A stretch of DNA of 64,000 nucleotides, from positions 620,001-684,000 of the forward strand of contig JAIXMF010000014.1 of NCBI GenBank assembly GCA_025201365.1, in the 5' to 3' direction. Positions within the stretch are counted from its first letter, which is position 1; every line of letters starts with the position of its first letter. A program made the position numbers and the translations under genes. Below the pieces are notes generated by a model. That model was not told where the DNA came from and did no database searches. It worked only from the letters and a program-made list of their open reading frames with translations. The DNA is from Syncephalis plumigaleata. Taxonomy: Eukaryota; Zoopagomycota; Zoopagomycetes; Zoopagales; Piptocephalidaceae. Below are positions 47,387-59,151 of the stretch, piece after piece.

Positions 47387-48379
47387 ATGTAAGTAGTAGT
47401 AGTAGTATACTGCACGCCATTGAAGTAAACACTGATGATAATTGATACGTCTGTGTATATATCACATAGGCCACGTCCGGTATCTATATCGCGATCGAGA
47501 TCGCGGTCATTCTCCCGTTCCCGCTCTCGCTCGCTTTCTTCGCGTTCTTCTCGCTCGTACTACTCTCGTTCACGCTCGCGTTCACTAACGCGATCACTTA
47601 GTAGGAGTCGTTCTTCCTCGCGTTCATACTCTCGTGGTCGATCTCGACGTCGACGATACTCGCGCGACCAGTTCAGTTCTCGATCGCGTTCTCGTTCTCG
47701 GTCACGTTCCCGTTCACCGTTGCGCAAACCAGTGATTAATGTTAATAAGCTAACTCAAAGTGTAACTGAAGAGCATCTACGGGAGATATTTGGTGTTTAT
47801 GGTTCCATTCGATCGATAGAGCTAGGGCGTATCGAGCGATTGAACGTTCATCGTGGACATGCCACCATTGAGTATGAAACCTTGGCCAATGCCGAGAAAG
47901 CCATTGAGTGCATGAATGGTGGTCAGCTTGATGGTATGACGCTAGTGGTAGCCTTCAATCGACCGGTCCTCTCCTCTACCGCTGCTAATAGTCATGCGTA
48001 TTCGCAAAGTGGACCCGCTACCTCCGCACGTGGCGGTAATAGGAATCGCTCTCCTCCACCTCGCTCGCGTGGATATATACGAAGAGATGAGAGACGAGAC
48101 AATGAATACGAGTCGCGTTACAATCGCTTTCGTGGTGGACGTTATCGCAGTGGTGGTGCCGATTTATATCGACCCGGTGAACAGCATCCATCGGGTGGAC
48201 GTGGCGGTCGATCACGTAGTCCTCCGGATCATTATCGTTATCGACGACGCTCGTATAGTCGATCAACCAGTAGGACACGCTCACCCGACTCGTCGAGTAG
48301 AGGTCGTACGAGACGTCGTAGTCCCTCGTATTCTCGATCACGTTCGTATAGTCGGTCAAGAAGTCCGAGACGTATGTAA
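47387..48379 (+). CDS. RNPS1-like SR protein with a start codon split by an intron
   Basis: The first exon ends ...TACTAAT at 47,388, followed by GTAAGT; the acceptor CACATAG ends at 47,469 and exon 2 begins G-CCA-CGT. The start ATG is therefore made of AT (47,387-47,388) plus G (47,470). The product is 303 residues: MPRPVSISRSRSRSF, an RS domain of about 90 residues, an RRM (PVINVNKLTQSVTEEHLREI, FGVYGSIRSIEL, GHATIEYETLANAEKAIECM, GGQLDGMTLVVAF), then an Arg/Gly and RS-rich C-terminus. The GGQ(L/I)DG core and the RS-RRM-RS order match RNPS1, a component of the exon junction and ASAP/PSAP complexes that guides splicing. A start inside the intron (ATG at 47,435) is open too but would give an unrelated leader. 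Confidence 0.85.
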
Positions 48380-48492
48380 TGGAACACTGAAAAAGAAAAC
48401 AATGTGAGAATAGTGGCCTATTCGGTAGTTGATTTATCCTGCAATGAATTAATAAAAATAATAATGTATTCAGTGACTATTATCCTGTTGAA

Positions 48493-48690
48493 TTACAAAT
48501 CAAAATGTGTTTGCCATTGCGAAGGCGTTGAACCAGGCGAGTCATCTGCCTGCCTGTTGCATAATTGATCGATCAAATCAGTAATCACTAGAATGGAATG
48601 TCTAGATGCACACTCGCTACTATCAATTGATGTAGACGAGTCATTATTAGTGCAAGATGTAGCTAGATGATAGGCTAACAAAGGCAGCAT
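48493..48690 (-). CDS. small hypothetical protein
   Basis: 65 residues with an ATG start: MLPLLAYHLATSCTNND, a Ser/Asp stretch, then SILVITDLIDQLCNRQADD and a short tail ending HFDL. Convergent with the RNPS1-like gene (113 bp between stops). A helix with an L.D.L.DQL pattern hints at a small complex subunit, but I recognise no family. It may be the last exon of something longer or a chance frame. Confidence 0.35.
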   Translation of the reverse strand: MLPLLAYHLATSCTNNDSSTSIDSSECASRHSILVITDLIDQLCNRQADDSPGSTPSQWQTHFDL

Positions 48691-49066
48691 CCGTTGTTAT
48701 TTCTACGCGATAACGATGGGATGCTAGTTAAAACGAGAAGGAGAGATATTTTTAAATCACTTCATATAATCATGACTTTTACTTCAAAGTTCTAGTACGC
48801 CTTTGAGGCTACCATGCACTCTTGGACATTGTACATTTACCGCTTCTGTTCGATATAAAATTGTATCATTGCTTTGCTTCATCAAGAGCGGAAAAAAACA
48901 ACAACACGCATTCTTCTAGCAATTCTTTAGGTCATTTCAGCATATCCTTCATTTCTATCGCATTTCATTCAGTATTAGTTGCATTCCTACTAGCCTTTCA
49001 GTTCATAGTGTGATACAAACAGATTGATCGATTCAATTCGACCACTCTACCGGGTAATCGCTCGAT
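48691..49066. other. intergenic region
   Basis: About 375 bp before the first DUF4436 gene. A TTCATTTCTATC-rich pyrimidine stretch lies at about 48,938-49,000. No gene. Confidence 0.45.
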
Positions 49067-50429
49067 ATGTCTATTGGTATATTGCGACGCGTGTCACGCT
49101 TTGTACAGCGACATAGATACGTACGCTGGACACTATGGTCACTCCTTATACCCATCCTGTACATTTGCATCGTTTATCCAATTTATATCGCATATCAATA
49201 TGAAAGTAATAATCGTCAGGTCTATGTCAGTCGAGATCCTATTATGGCCAATATGACAGAGTTAGTGCAGAAGGCCAATGAAGCGAACATGACAATCACC
49301 GAGTTGTTGCAAACTGATCGCTCATCCATTACCGAAACGAACGATTTTATCGATATCTTCTTTCAAGCCATAGCTGCCGACTTTCCAAATAAAATGCTCA
49401 AGCTACGAGCTAAATTCATTCCTGTGGGATCCTATTCTCGCGAGAACAATAGGAATTTGATTGGGGAGACTTTTCTGGATATCAATACCACGTTAAATAG
49501 AGGTGACGTTGATAAAGATAATCTTACGGCACTTGCCTACCTATCCACTCCAGTGACCGCTGTTATTGGCAATACCGTGGTCAAGTTTCCAGCAGGACAA
49601 CCAATGTAAGCAGCTCTAGAAGGATAGTATAGTATTAGCATGTTAATTATAATGCATGGTAAATAGGGAAAGCCGTGAGATCCAATTGCCATTTCTTTCT
49701 GGTGATCAAGGTCAATATCCTAATGATCGGTATCCATCTTCGTTATACGTGGAGGTGTATCAAGAGCCAGCCAATGACACTGCTACACCAATTCGACGAG
49801 CAGTTCCATTCCATGCGCAATTCTACGGAGCAGTACAAGGAATTCATTTTCGTGCATTTGTTATTCGAGATAATGTCACCAATGTTTCCTTTTACCTTCG
49901 CACTCGTCGTACCACCACAACTATCGTGTTTTCGATATTTGTTTGTATTCTGCTATGGCTTCTTACCATAGCATTGGGCGTTTTCTGGATACAACTAGTG
50001 ATATGTGGTCGGGAGATATTGCCTAATCATCTATCAGTGGGTACGGCCATTCTATTTGCCATGCCTAATATACGCAACTCGCAACCCGGTATCCCAAGTG
50101 TAGGTGTTAGCAGCGACATGCTTGGCTATGTATGGTAAGCCATCGATCTTATTATCATTGCTATGAGCTATTCAGCTAATCGAATACTATGTAGGAATCT
50201 CTCACTTGTAACCATTTTTACTGTGAGCATCATATTAACATACACATTACGTTGGCTCTCGGATAAGAAAAAGGACGAAAAGGACAAGAAGGATAAAAAA
50301 GACGCTGAACCAGCGGTAGATCCTACGCTATGCGCCGCAGCAGTAGCACCTTCGCTGCCGCACCTTGAGACAGTATCGGTTGTCGAGTGGGCTTCTCATC
50401 AACCAGGTGTACCGCACCATCATCCCTAA
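49067..50429 (+). CDS. DUF4436 membrane protein, copy 1
   Basis: Exons 49067-49605, 49667-50134 and 50195-50429, 413 residues. An N-terminal membrane anchor (LWSLLIPILYICIVYPIYIA) is followed by a large, probably luminal or extracellular domain with N-glycosylation sequons (NMT, NVS), then three more membrane segments (TIVFSIFVCILLWLLTIALG; a central one with AILFAMPNIRNSQPGIPSVG; LVTIFTVSIILTYTLRW) and a Lys/Asp-rich tail. The R..TTIVFSIF and AMP-IRNSQPG-P patterns are those of fungal DUF4436 proteins, which have no known function. Both introns keep frame (QPM-ESREIQLP across phase 2; GYVW-NLSLVT). A close tandem copy follows at 51,038. Confidence 0.8.
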
Positions 50430-51037
50430 GTAAAAGAAATTAGATGTGGATGACTATTACCTATATCATTATGGTTATTATGGTAACCGTAAATAGCCTT
50501 GTCACTTTCCTAAATAAATGGCACGGCTATTACAAGTCAATATCAACGTAGAATTTTCTATCTAATAGTAATTACAGTTCTTCTAATTATATTGCAAATG
50601 CACATTACCTAATAGCGCGTTTACATACCTGCATTATCCATTTATATCCACAATCCTTCTCCGTTATAAGCATTGGTCATGCCGACATCTAGTTACATCG
50701 TGGTGATACGTACTATTCATATCAGAAATCCTATTCGTATACAAGCAATTCCTGTCATCTTTAACTAGTCAACCGTTGACAAAGTGTGTATTTCAACCGC
50801 AACTTACATAGCAATTCAGGTATTGTGCATTTCCTAACTTGCAGTCATATTGCTAAACATCTCGACATTGATAATATATCCACATATAATTTACCGGAAT
50901 CGACCTTGTTATAATCTAGCTACCTGTGTATATATTCATACATCTATCTACCTATCTATCTATCCATTAATACTGCCGTGTCAACTCACTCCTTTCCGAT
51001 CGATTGTTGTGATTGTTGCTCCAACTGGTCATTACAC
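50430..51037. other. intergenic region between tandem copies
   Basis: About 610 bp; an ATCT microrepeat lies at about 50,945-50,965. No gene. Confidence 0.5.
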
Positions 51038-52392
51038 ATGCCTCTTGCTCCATTACGACGCGTATCGCGTTGCCTACACCGACACAAATGCATACGCTGG
51101 ACATTATGGGCACTGCTTATACCTGTCCTATACGCTATCATCGTTGTGCCGGTTTTCTTTATTTATCAAGGCGAGAGCAATAGTCACGAGGTCTACGTCA
51201 ATCGACTTCCCATCATGGCCAATATGCAACGATTGGAGCAGCGAGCAAGTAGAACGAATATGACTTTAACGCAGCTTGTGGCGAATAAAGATCCGCTTAT
51301 TGAGGAATCAAACGATTTTATTGATATCTTATTTCGAGCTACTACGGCCGATTTCCGTAATAAAATGCTCAAGATGCAGGTCATCCTTACACCTGTGGGT
51401 AGCTACTCGCTCGAAAACAGTACCAATATGATCGGCCATTCACTTTCAGGTGTCGCCGCTAACTTGAACGCGGGCGATGATGATATATTCAATGTGACGG
51501 CACATGCATTCCTTGCTACTCCAGTAACCGTTGTTCTCGGCAATACCGTGGTCAAATTTCCAGCAGGACAACCAATGTAAGCAACTCTAGATGGATATAG
51601 TATAGTATTAGCATGTTAATTATAATGCATGGTAAATAGGGAAAGTCGTGAGATACAACTGCCATTCTTTCTGGCGATCAAGGCCAATATCCTATCGATC
51701 GTTATCCGGCATCGCTATACGTGGAGGTATATCAAGAGCCGGCCAATGCCACTACTACGTCCACTAGATTGCCAGTTCCATTCCATGCGCAATTAGTGGA
51801 GCCGTGCAATCCATTCATTTTCGCGCATTTGTTATTCGGGATGGCATCACAAATGCATCCTTCTACATTTGTGCTTCTCGTACACTTACAACTATCGTGT
51901 TTTCGATATTTGTTTGTATCTTGCTATGGCTTCTCACTCTCGTCTGGGTGTTTATTGGGTACAATTAGTAGTGTGTGGTCGAGAAATATTGCCTACACAT
52001 TTATCAGTGGGTACGGCCATCCTATTTGCCATGCCTAATATACGCAACTCGCAACCCGGTATCCCAAGTGTAGGTGTTAGCAGTGACATGCTTGGCTATG
52101 TATGGTAAGCAATCGATCTTATAGTCATTGCTATAATATTCAGCTAATCGAATACAGTAGGAATATCATGCTAGTCACCGTTTTTACTGTAAGCATCATA
52201 TTAACATACACATTACGTTGGCTTGGAGCCAATAAAAAAGGTAAAAAAGATAGCAACAACAACAACAACAACAAGGCACAGATAGAGGCAGTGCCATCAA
52301 TGGGAGCGGTAACGTCTTTTCCACCACTTATTGAACCTATATCTGCTGTTGACCCGCCCTTCCAGTCGAAATCGCAAAGAAGTCCAAAGTGA
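51038..52392 (+). CDS. DUF4436 membrane protein, copy 2, frame interrupted
   Basis: Tandem paralogue of the gene at 49,067 with the same three exons (51038-51576, 51640-52104, 52161-52392) and almost the same intron sequences. Exon 1 is intact: LWALLIPVLYAIIVVPVFFI, then the lumenal domain ending TVVKFPAGQPM. Exon 2 follows copy 1 closely at the DNA level but lacks one base at each of three places (near 51,665, 51,795 and 51,950), so no single frame reads through. Exon 3 (LVTVFTVSIILTYTLRWLGA) is open with a Lys/Asn-run tail. Either a young pseudogene or an intact gene with sequence errors; conserved protein sequence in each segment favours the latter. Confidence 0.65.
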
Positions 52393-52520
52393 AGTAGTAT
52401 TTTATACGATCATGTTCATTATAATATAAATAAAAAACAAACAAACACATATATCTATCGAAGCAAGGGATGTACATCTGATTGGATTTTAACAAATTTT
52501 ATATAAAAATACGCTACATG

Positions 52521-54860
52521 TTACATTGCCAATCCGGAGAGCCATTGATGAGAGAGCAATTCATTAAGGTAGACCGCACACTCATTGACCTCGTTCTTTG
52601 TAGCATACGAACAATGAGGCAGGGCTATTAGCTTGTTTTTATATACGTAATTTAGTGCAATGCTTACCAGACTCGCCTTCACCAATCGTGCTAATGAGGT
52701 GCGAGGTAAAAACGACGAAAGTGATCTGTGCTGCGTCAGCGATGGATGTTCCTTATGGAAATCCATTAGTGCACGATCTAATGCGGCAACCGCCAAGATG
52801 GCCGGTTTAAAACGAAGAGCGTGGTAATCTAATATAACATAGCCGAGTATAACTATTATTAATCATCATCATCACCATTATCTATTACATGATTGCCAGC
52901 CACACAATCAATCATTCTCTTCCATTACCAATACTAGCCATGGCAATATATCGAAATGCCGTGCGAATTAGCTCGTCACCTAGTACACTTGATAGTGCAG
53001 GGATTGCTGCACTGATTTCTCCAATGACACGATGTGGTGTTACAGGTCGATATTGATAGTTGAGCGCTTTGCTGAATTCAATCTCCATACGCTATGATGA
53101 CATGACAAGTGGCGTTAGTAATGCGTGTCATCGTGCCATCTACCTGATGCTCACCTTGATCTCTTGTCCAGTGGTGCCACCATCGCAGAAACAGGTAAAG
53201 TCGGAAGCACACGGGTTCCGATTCTCCTCGGTGAGTTTGGCCGACATTAGCAGTGCGGTGACAGCTAGTCTTTGAAGATCTTTCGCTGCAGCCACTTCAT
53301 CTTGAACGTAGTCAAGCTTATCACGTAGTTGCACCCGAGACAGGTAGCGATCGATAAAGTTGACCGCCAAATAGGCCGTCTCTTTGTGGTAACCGAGTAC
53401 ACCTGATGTCTAGAAAATCACGCGATTATGATGTTAGGAATGTCATCGTGTAAATCGTCAAGTATATAGATGCAAGCAATTTGAAACAGAACAAAAGTCT
53501 ACCTGAATGGTCCAGATAACAACACGACGACGAAATTTCTGGAAATCCGATGGCAACGCCATCTTAGTGGCATAGTCTGGATCGGGTTGCGCGCGCATTT
53601 GATCATTAATGACATAATTAAGGGAAACAATTAGATCGTCGTCATCGTCTGTGTCGGAATCCTTCAAACACAAGTTCCAATCGAGTACCTCGGGCTGTGG
53701 CAATTTGAGCGTAGATGATGGATGATTCTCGCAGTTATTCTCGTCATTTTCGTCATCGTCGAAATCCGTATCTTCACTGGGTTGATCGCTGTCCAGGAAA
53801 TGCTGATGATTAACTGTGATCGAATCGTTGAATAAAATTGTACTAGACGAAGTATAGTTGGCGAAATCATGCGACTGCGACATTGAATAGGTATCGGTGG
53901 AATTGATTTGCTGTGCTAAGGAAGCAGTTGACTGTTCCTGATTTTGAAATGTAAAGTTAAACACGGATGGTTGATCGACGAAGCTCGACATGTCTTCATT
54001 CATATGCTGATGCAGCGTTAATGGCGGCGCGTCTGTCATTTCAACGGACATCATTCGTGTTGGATAGCGAGATACCGGATGCGATATGGTTGTCGTAGCG
54101 TGTGTAGAGGACACATACGACGATGACTCCATATCTGTGCTACAATCAACTTTGCGTCTTTTTTCGGGTTGTGACCATATGTCCATAGCAGGATACTCGT
54201 CTGGTTCATATGATTCCATGGACGTGTCATAAAGTGATGGCGCACGGGTTAATAGCTCGGATAATGGTCTTCTGCAACTGCTAGATCTCTGAAGATGGGA
54301 TCGAGGATTACTCAGGGTAGCAGCAGCAGCAGCAGCAGCAGTAGCAGAAATATCAACTATATCCGACGTTGATTGTGATTTATTGTCCACCGTATCTTTA
54401 CCTTGATATGAGCTGTATCGTTCGTTTACCTCAACATTAGATTGATCACTACTACTACTGCTAGTTGTTGTTGTTGTTGTATCAGCTTTGACGACATCAG
54501 ACTTTGTACTATTATTACTGTTATTATTTTGAATATGTGTTCGTTCTAAATTATCCGTAAAACTATGGCTTTTCTCCCTCACTGTCATTGATGCTACGTC
54601 AGCGGACCGTTGATGCGGGGTTGAGATCCGCTAGAGCTAGCTACTGATATGCTAGATATGCTATGTCTACGACCGTTGGATGGTCGTGATCGTTGATGTA
54701 GATCTGGGAATGATGATTCGCTGAAATGGCCAGCATCACTTCCACTACCCGTGCGCTTGCATCGATTATTCTGGCTATAGGCTAGACTTGGTATCGGAAG
54801 TATCGTAGTTGAGGCGGTTGCAACCGAGGTTGCACGTGATAAACACCGCTCTACCGGCAT
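52521..54860 (-). CDS. cyclin
   Basis: Long disordered N-terminus rich in Ser, Thr and Asp, then a cyclin box across four exons. Exon 1 ends FRRRVVIWTIQ; exon 2 has TSGVLGYHKETAYLAVNFID, RYLSRVQLRDKL, LQRLAVTALLMSAKLTEENR; exon 3 is RMEIEFSKALNYQYRPVTPH; exon 4 has HALRFKPAILAVAALDRALM. The FIDRYLS and TALLMSAKLTEE helices are typical of the cyclin N-fold, which binds and activates a CDK. It is closest in style to G1 or D/A-type cyclins, but the MRAILVDW motif of mitotic cyclins is absent. The part upstream of 54,594 (MPVERCLSRATSVATA..., from 54,860) is in a frame shifted by one base; a start at 54,588 (MTVREKSHSFTDN) would avoid the shift. Poly-Ala (54,320-54,345). Confidence 0.8.
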
Positions 54861-56386
54861 GTAGACTGAACAAGAGGCAGAGGGAGGGAGCGAGCGAGCG
54901 ATATAATGCCTATTCACACGTACTGAGTATATAAAGGAGTTCTGAAATAAGAAACGAAAGTCTCGAACGGCAAAAAGATGGAAAAAGAACCGGTAGGGAA
55001 TACGATAGCAAGCGCAGTTTCTACGTTTAACGTGTCGCTATTTGTGCACAGACACCATGTATTGCGAATAATGTAGACGACGAATATGATGAATATGATT
55101 GTTTGTGCAGGAATGCTAGACAAGGGAGTGCACGCGCGTAACAAATAAAAGAAACGCGTATACTTTCGCTAACACGTATGTTCCGCGTCGAGATAATACG
55201 ATAGTATACTGGCGACTGTATGATAACACGAACAAGACAGTAATTACGCTTGATTCCTGTCGGTTCTCAATGATAGTGTAGAGTGAGTAAGCGAAAGAGA
55301 AACAAAAGGAAAACGATGCCGAAGCAGAGAGGAAGTAGAAAAGAAAAAAAGCCCAGCGAAAAGCGAAAGAGGTGGCGTATTGATTCGTGGACGGTAAGCG
55401 CTAAATAAGGCGATAAACCCGACCACACTTGCTACGAGAACAAGCGTCTAGAGTGCAATTAGACGATTAATGATACTAGTAATAGACGAGCAAATGTATC
55501 CTACTATTGCGATAGTAGAGCTCCTTACGTTTGCACTGCTGTATCGTCTCTGTGTGTGAGTGTGCGTTTCTACAGTGAATGGATATGCTAATCTACAAGA
55601 CTGTGTAATATTCGAGATAACCGGTAGTAGTAATAATAGTAATAGTAATAACAAACAATATATGTTAACATACCCTTGCTGAATCAAATACGAGCGACCA
55701 ATACTAAGGGGCGTAGTTTTTAATGGTAACGAGCGTAAACTGTACAATTTATTCCGCAAAAAATAGCAATAACGCGTCTTTCTATTGGATGTTTCATTGT
55801 TACACGAGCAATGGTTAGAAAGCGTAACATTATCGTATTATGAGTAGCACACACACACACGCGGATATTATAGGCTTTAAATAATGTACGTTTGTTACGT
55901 ATACGTGAGAATGGAATCAAGCCTAGTGCAGACACAATGCATATTTACGATCAAGTGTTCAAATATCCGTTGTATGATCAACATGAGCTACAAGTAATAT
56001 TTGTCCTACTAAGAAGGACGCAATTGGTAATGCATGGCTTACAATGGTGTATCAACGATGATTGATGATGACGATTGTTTAATGGTGTTAGATTCTGACG
56101 TATACAATTGTCATACCTCTACTACACTGTATCGTTTAGTTTAGTGATCATTATTGAATAATATGGTAGGTATCACATGTAGAATGGAATAAAACATGTA
56201 AGAACGATCACAGCTATAATAATGAAAGTATAGTTTGTTGATACTACTAGCTAGACAGATAGAGACATACACACACACACACAGATATGCTTGTTATTGC
56301 TACGACTACTACTACTATTATTATTGACTGAAATGATGCTTTATGAAACTATATTAATAAAACAGAGTTGACCGTACACGGAAGGT
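54861..56386. other. long intergenic region
   Basis: About 1.5 kb. Open frames here are low in complexity with no domains. A CACACA tract (55,850-55,860) and a TAGTAATAG trinucleotide stretch (55,625-55,650) are visible. Likely promoter and long leader of the cyclin gene, as is common for G1 cyclins, though that is inference. Confidence 0.45.
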
Positions 56387-56629
56387 CTAGTATTTGAGAA
56401 TGATATAGAAAGCGTGAATGATACCTAGAATGATCACAATATACATGAGTACACTTGTGGAGCTAAACAAAATAAACTATAGATAATGCTTACCTGGAAT
56501 AAAACCAAGGAGTGTAAGACCGATGTTAATCAATAGATCAACACCACAACCACGTTCGAGTAGTACGCCGAGTGGAGGGAAGATAACGGCACCAATGAAC
56601 TTGAAAATGTCGGTACAGGTAAGAACCAT
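56387..56629 (-). CDS. PMP3-family plasma membrane proteolipid (copy 2)
   Basis: Exons 56629-56494 and 56424-56387, 57 residues. MVLTCTDIFKFIGAVIFPPL, GVLLERGCGVDLLINIGLTL, LGFIPG, IIHAFYIILKY: a textbook PMP3 sequence with two helices and the ERGCG.DLLINI loop. The 69-nt intron interrupts the Gly codon of FIPG (phase 1), as in the 33.7 kb copy. Confidence 0.93.
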
Positions 56630-57396
56630 GATGATAACGATGATATGTTATAGTGCGCTGAAGTTACGAGGTGATAAACTAAACAACTATTTTGTTGGTA
56701 GCAGACAGTTCAAACAAATAACAGAGGAGTAAAGGAGTGCAGATTGCAAAACTGGCGGTAGTGGCATGTAAAATCGTGTCTATTTATTTGATTGAAAAAA
56801 GGAGATTTTTTTATGGTCAAGGCGACACAGTATAGACAAGATGTGGACGGATATGGTGGAACAAACGGATTGAGCACTACTGCATATCACTCTACCATGC
56901 GATGATGATGCATGACTATGGAAGGATGGAAGAGGTAGAGATAGAGAAAAGCCATACGCTTACACACATACACCCACAATAAGTGCACATGACAATGGGT
57001 GATTAAACATCATGCTGATAAGAAAACAACGCAATAGTGTCGTTAATCGTATGTCATCATATCCTGTAATAAAGCTTGGCAATCAAAAAATCGTGATTAT
57101 TATTAGAATAAACGTCATTGATTGATAATACACACATTTAACGTGTGAGTAATTGTGCGTTCATGTGGTTTGACACTCGATATACAGCCAACGCATATGA
57201 CAGAGGAGCATGCGGATGAATGACGAGGAAATGAAGAAAGCAGGAAGAAGGAAAAAGAAGAAGGGAAAAAGACGGAAGCATGCTAATTCATATGCTTCTC
57301 ATTTCTCTTCATTCCCTCGTCATTCATGTATACGCGCGCGCGCGTGTATGTATGTGTGTCTGTTGATTTTGTCGTGATGGGAGAATTTACTGCGAA
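56630..57396. other. intergenic region between PMP3 copies
   Basis: About 770 bp. Contains a purine-rich run (57,225-57,282) ending in a small hairpin (GAAGCAT...ATGCTTC) and a CG-alternating tract (57,333-57,345, CGCGCGCGCG) that could adopt Z-DNA. No gene. Confidence 0.5.
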
Positions 57397-57570
57397 TTAG
57401 TATCTGGTGATGATGTAGCATGCGTGGATAATGCCAGGAATATACCCGAGTATAGTCAGACCAATGTTGATTAGGAGATCGATACCGATACCGCGTTCAG
57501 CGAACACACCAAGTGGCGGAAGCACGACTGCACACGCAAACTTGCAGATATCTGTTATGGTCAACGGCAT
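57397..57570 (-). CDS. PMP3-family plasma membrane proteolipid (copy 3, intronless)
   Basis: Single open frame of 57 residues: MPLTITDICKFACAVVLPPL, GVFAERGIGIDLLINIGLTI, LGYIPG, IIHACYIITRY. The same two-helix PMP3 fold as copy 2 (about 60-65 percent identical by eye), but without the intron in the FIPG/YIPG glycine codon. Confidence 0.93.
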   Translation of the reverse strand: MPLTITDICKFACAVVLPPLGVFAERGIGIDLLINIGLTILGYIPGIIHACYIITRY

Positions 57571-59151
57571 GGTGGTAATATGACAATGCTTGTGTAAAAA
57601 GTTCGACGGATAATGATCGATAATGGTAAGATGAGAACTCGCTAGGTTGACAGGACCAGCTATGATCCTACACCGTTTATATAGTGAGATTGGCCATCTA
57701 CTGTCGTTATAGAGACGCGTAGATGATGGCTATGCAATACGAGCATTTCAGGGTGAGTTGATAGGCGAGCACGTCTCGTAATATCGATGACACACATTGA
57801 TTAGTCTAGTTGCTAGGTTGCTAATTTCACATAATTGGCACGGTAAGATTACCCTGGTCCGTCCTCCATAAGCTGTTGCTTAATAATAATGATGCTATAG
57901 AGTACATTAATATTTCATTTATTAATCATTTAAGGCGAAGGAGAAGACAAATTGCAATTGATTGATTGTAATCAAAAAGGGTCAAATTACGATCATCATC
58001 TGGTAGGATTGATAGATGTAGGCATGATATTGATGATCGTAAGTAATATATACGAAATCACTTCTAGTTTGCCATAACGTCGCTATTCTTGTAAACGATA
58101 ACCTGTTTGCTTGTACCATCTAAAGAGGCGTATTAGCAGGTTAATTAATGGTAAAAGTCATGTACATCATCAAGAGGTAGGAAAAGAAAATACCTCACTA
58201 TTTCCTGTTTTACAGAAGAGGCATGATAGTAAGACATTGCCTTGATCTGTTGACTTGAATCAACTACCACCACTACTAGCTAGCTAGCTAGCTAAAGGAA
58301 AACTATCCAAATGATATGATCCATTCTTAGGCCATATACGAATCATCTTGTACATGCATTAAAGTAAACGATAATAAAGGGTAACGTCAAACTACAGTGC
58401 TTTGACTGACGATATTGCCGATTATTTCTTATAACCAAGTAATTACTAAACGATGTTTTACTTTTACGTACGTTAAATGTCGACATTATCTGCTATTTGC
58501 TCGTTTCGTTATATCGGAAACAGCGTCGATGATACCGAGAAAGGAAAACGGTTCAGCCAAGTGATCGTTTCTCAGATGATGTAGCACCGTTATACTACAT
58601 AAAAAAAGGTAATTAATTAATTGTTTCAGCATTTACGATAATGCTTGTGTCGCAATAAGGCGTAGAAAGAAATTGTACTCCTTGACCGATAGGCCTTCAG
58701 TTAAACAGCTATTGCGTAGATTGAGGCCACTATACTTCTTAGCACCATTGTTTTACAAGATTGATGGCCTATTTTAGAAATCTACCTCTATAATATTCAT
58801 AAGAGCACTTATAATTAAGCTGGCGTGACTAGAATGCCAGTGTCACTCGAGACTAATGATGAGCGTACCGTGTGGAACCAACCGTTAAGTCTGTATATCC
58901 AGATTGCGTTATTTTTAATGCAATTCCCCTATACCGTATAGTTGCTGTGTAGTGCTTGCAACATATAAATATGTAAAAGTTAACGTATGGATTGTTCAAG
59001 TTAACCATACCAGTATAGTAGCAGTAATATTTCCTCTAATCTACACAAGTAATACTTCAACTTTCGCAACTAATTAGTCATATTATTATATGTTATTGGA
59101 AACGATCATTTTCATCTATTAGTTAATAACAAAGTACCAGTAACACGTATA
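57571..59151. other. long intergenic region
   Basis: About 1.6 kb with no supportable gene on either strand. Contains a GCTAGCTAGCTAGCTA run (58,278-58,293). A TATAAATA box at 58,964-58,971 probably belongs to the next gene. Confidence 0.5.
58964..58971 (+). promoter_or_regulatory. candidate TATA box of the proline-rich secreted protein
   Basis: TATAAATA about 180 bp before the ATG at 59,152. Confidence 0.35.
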
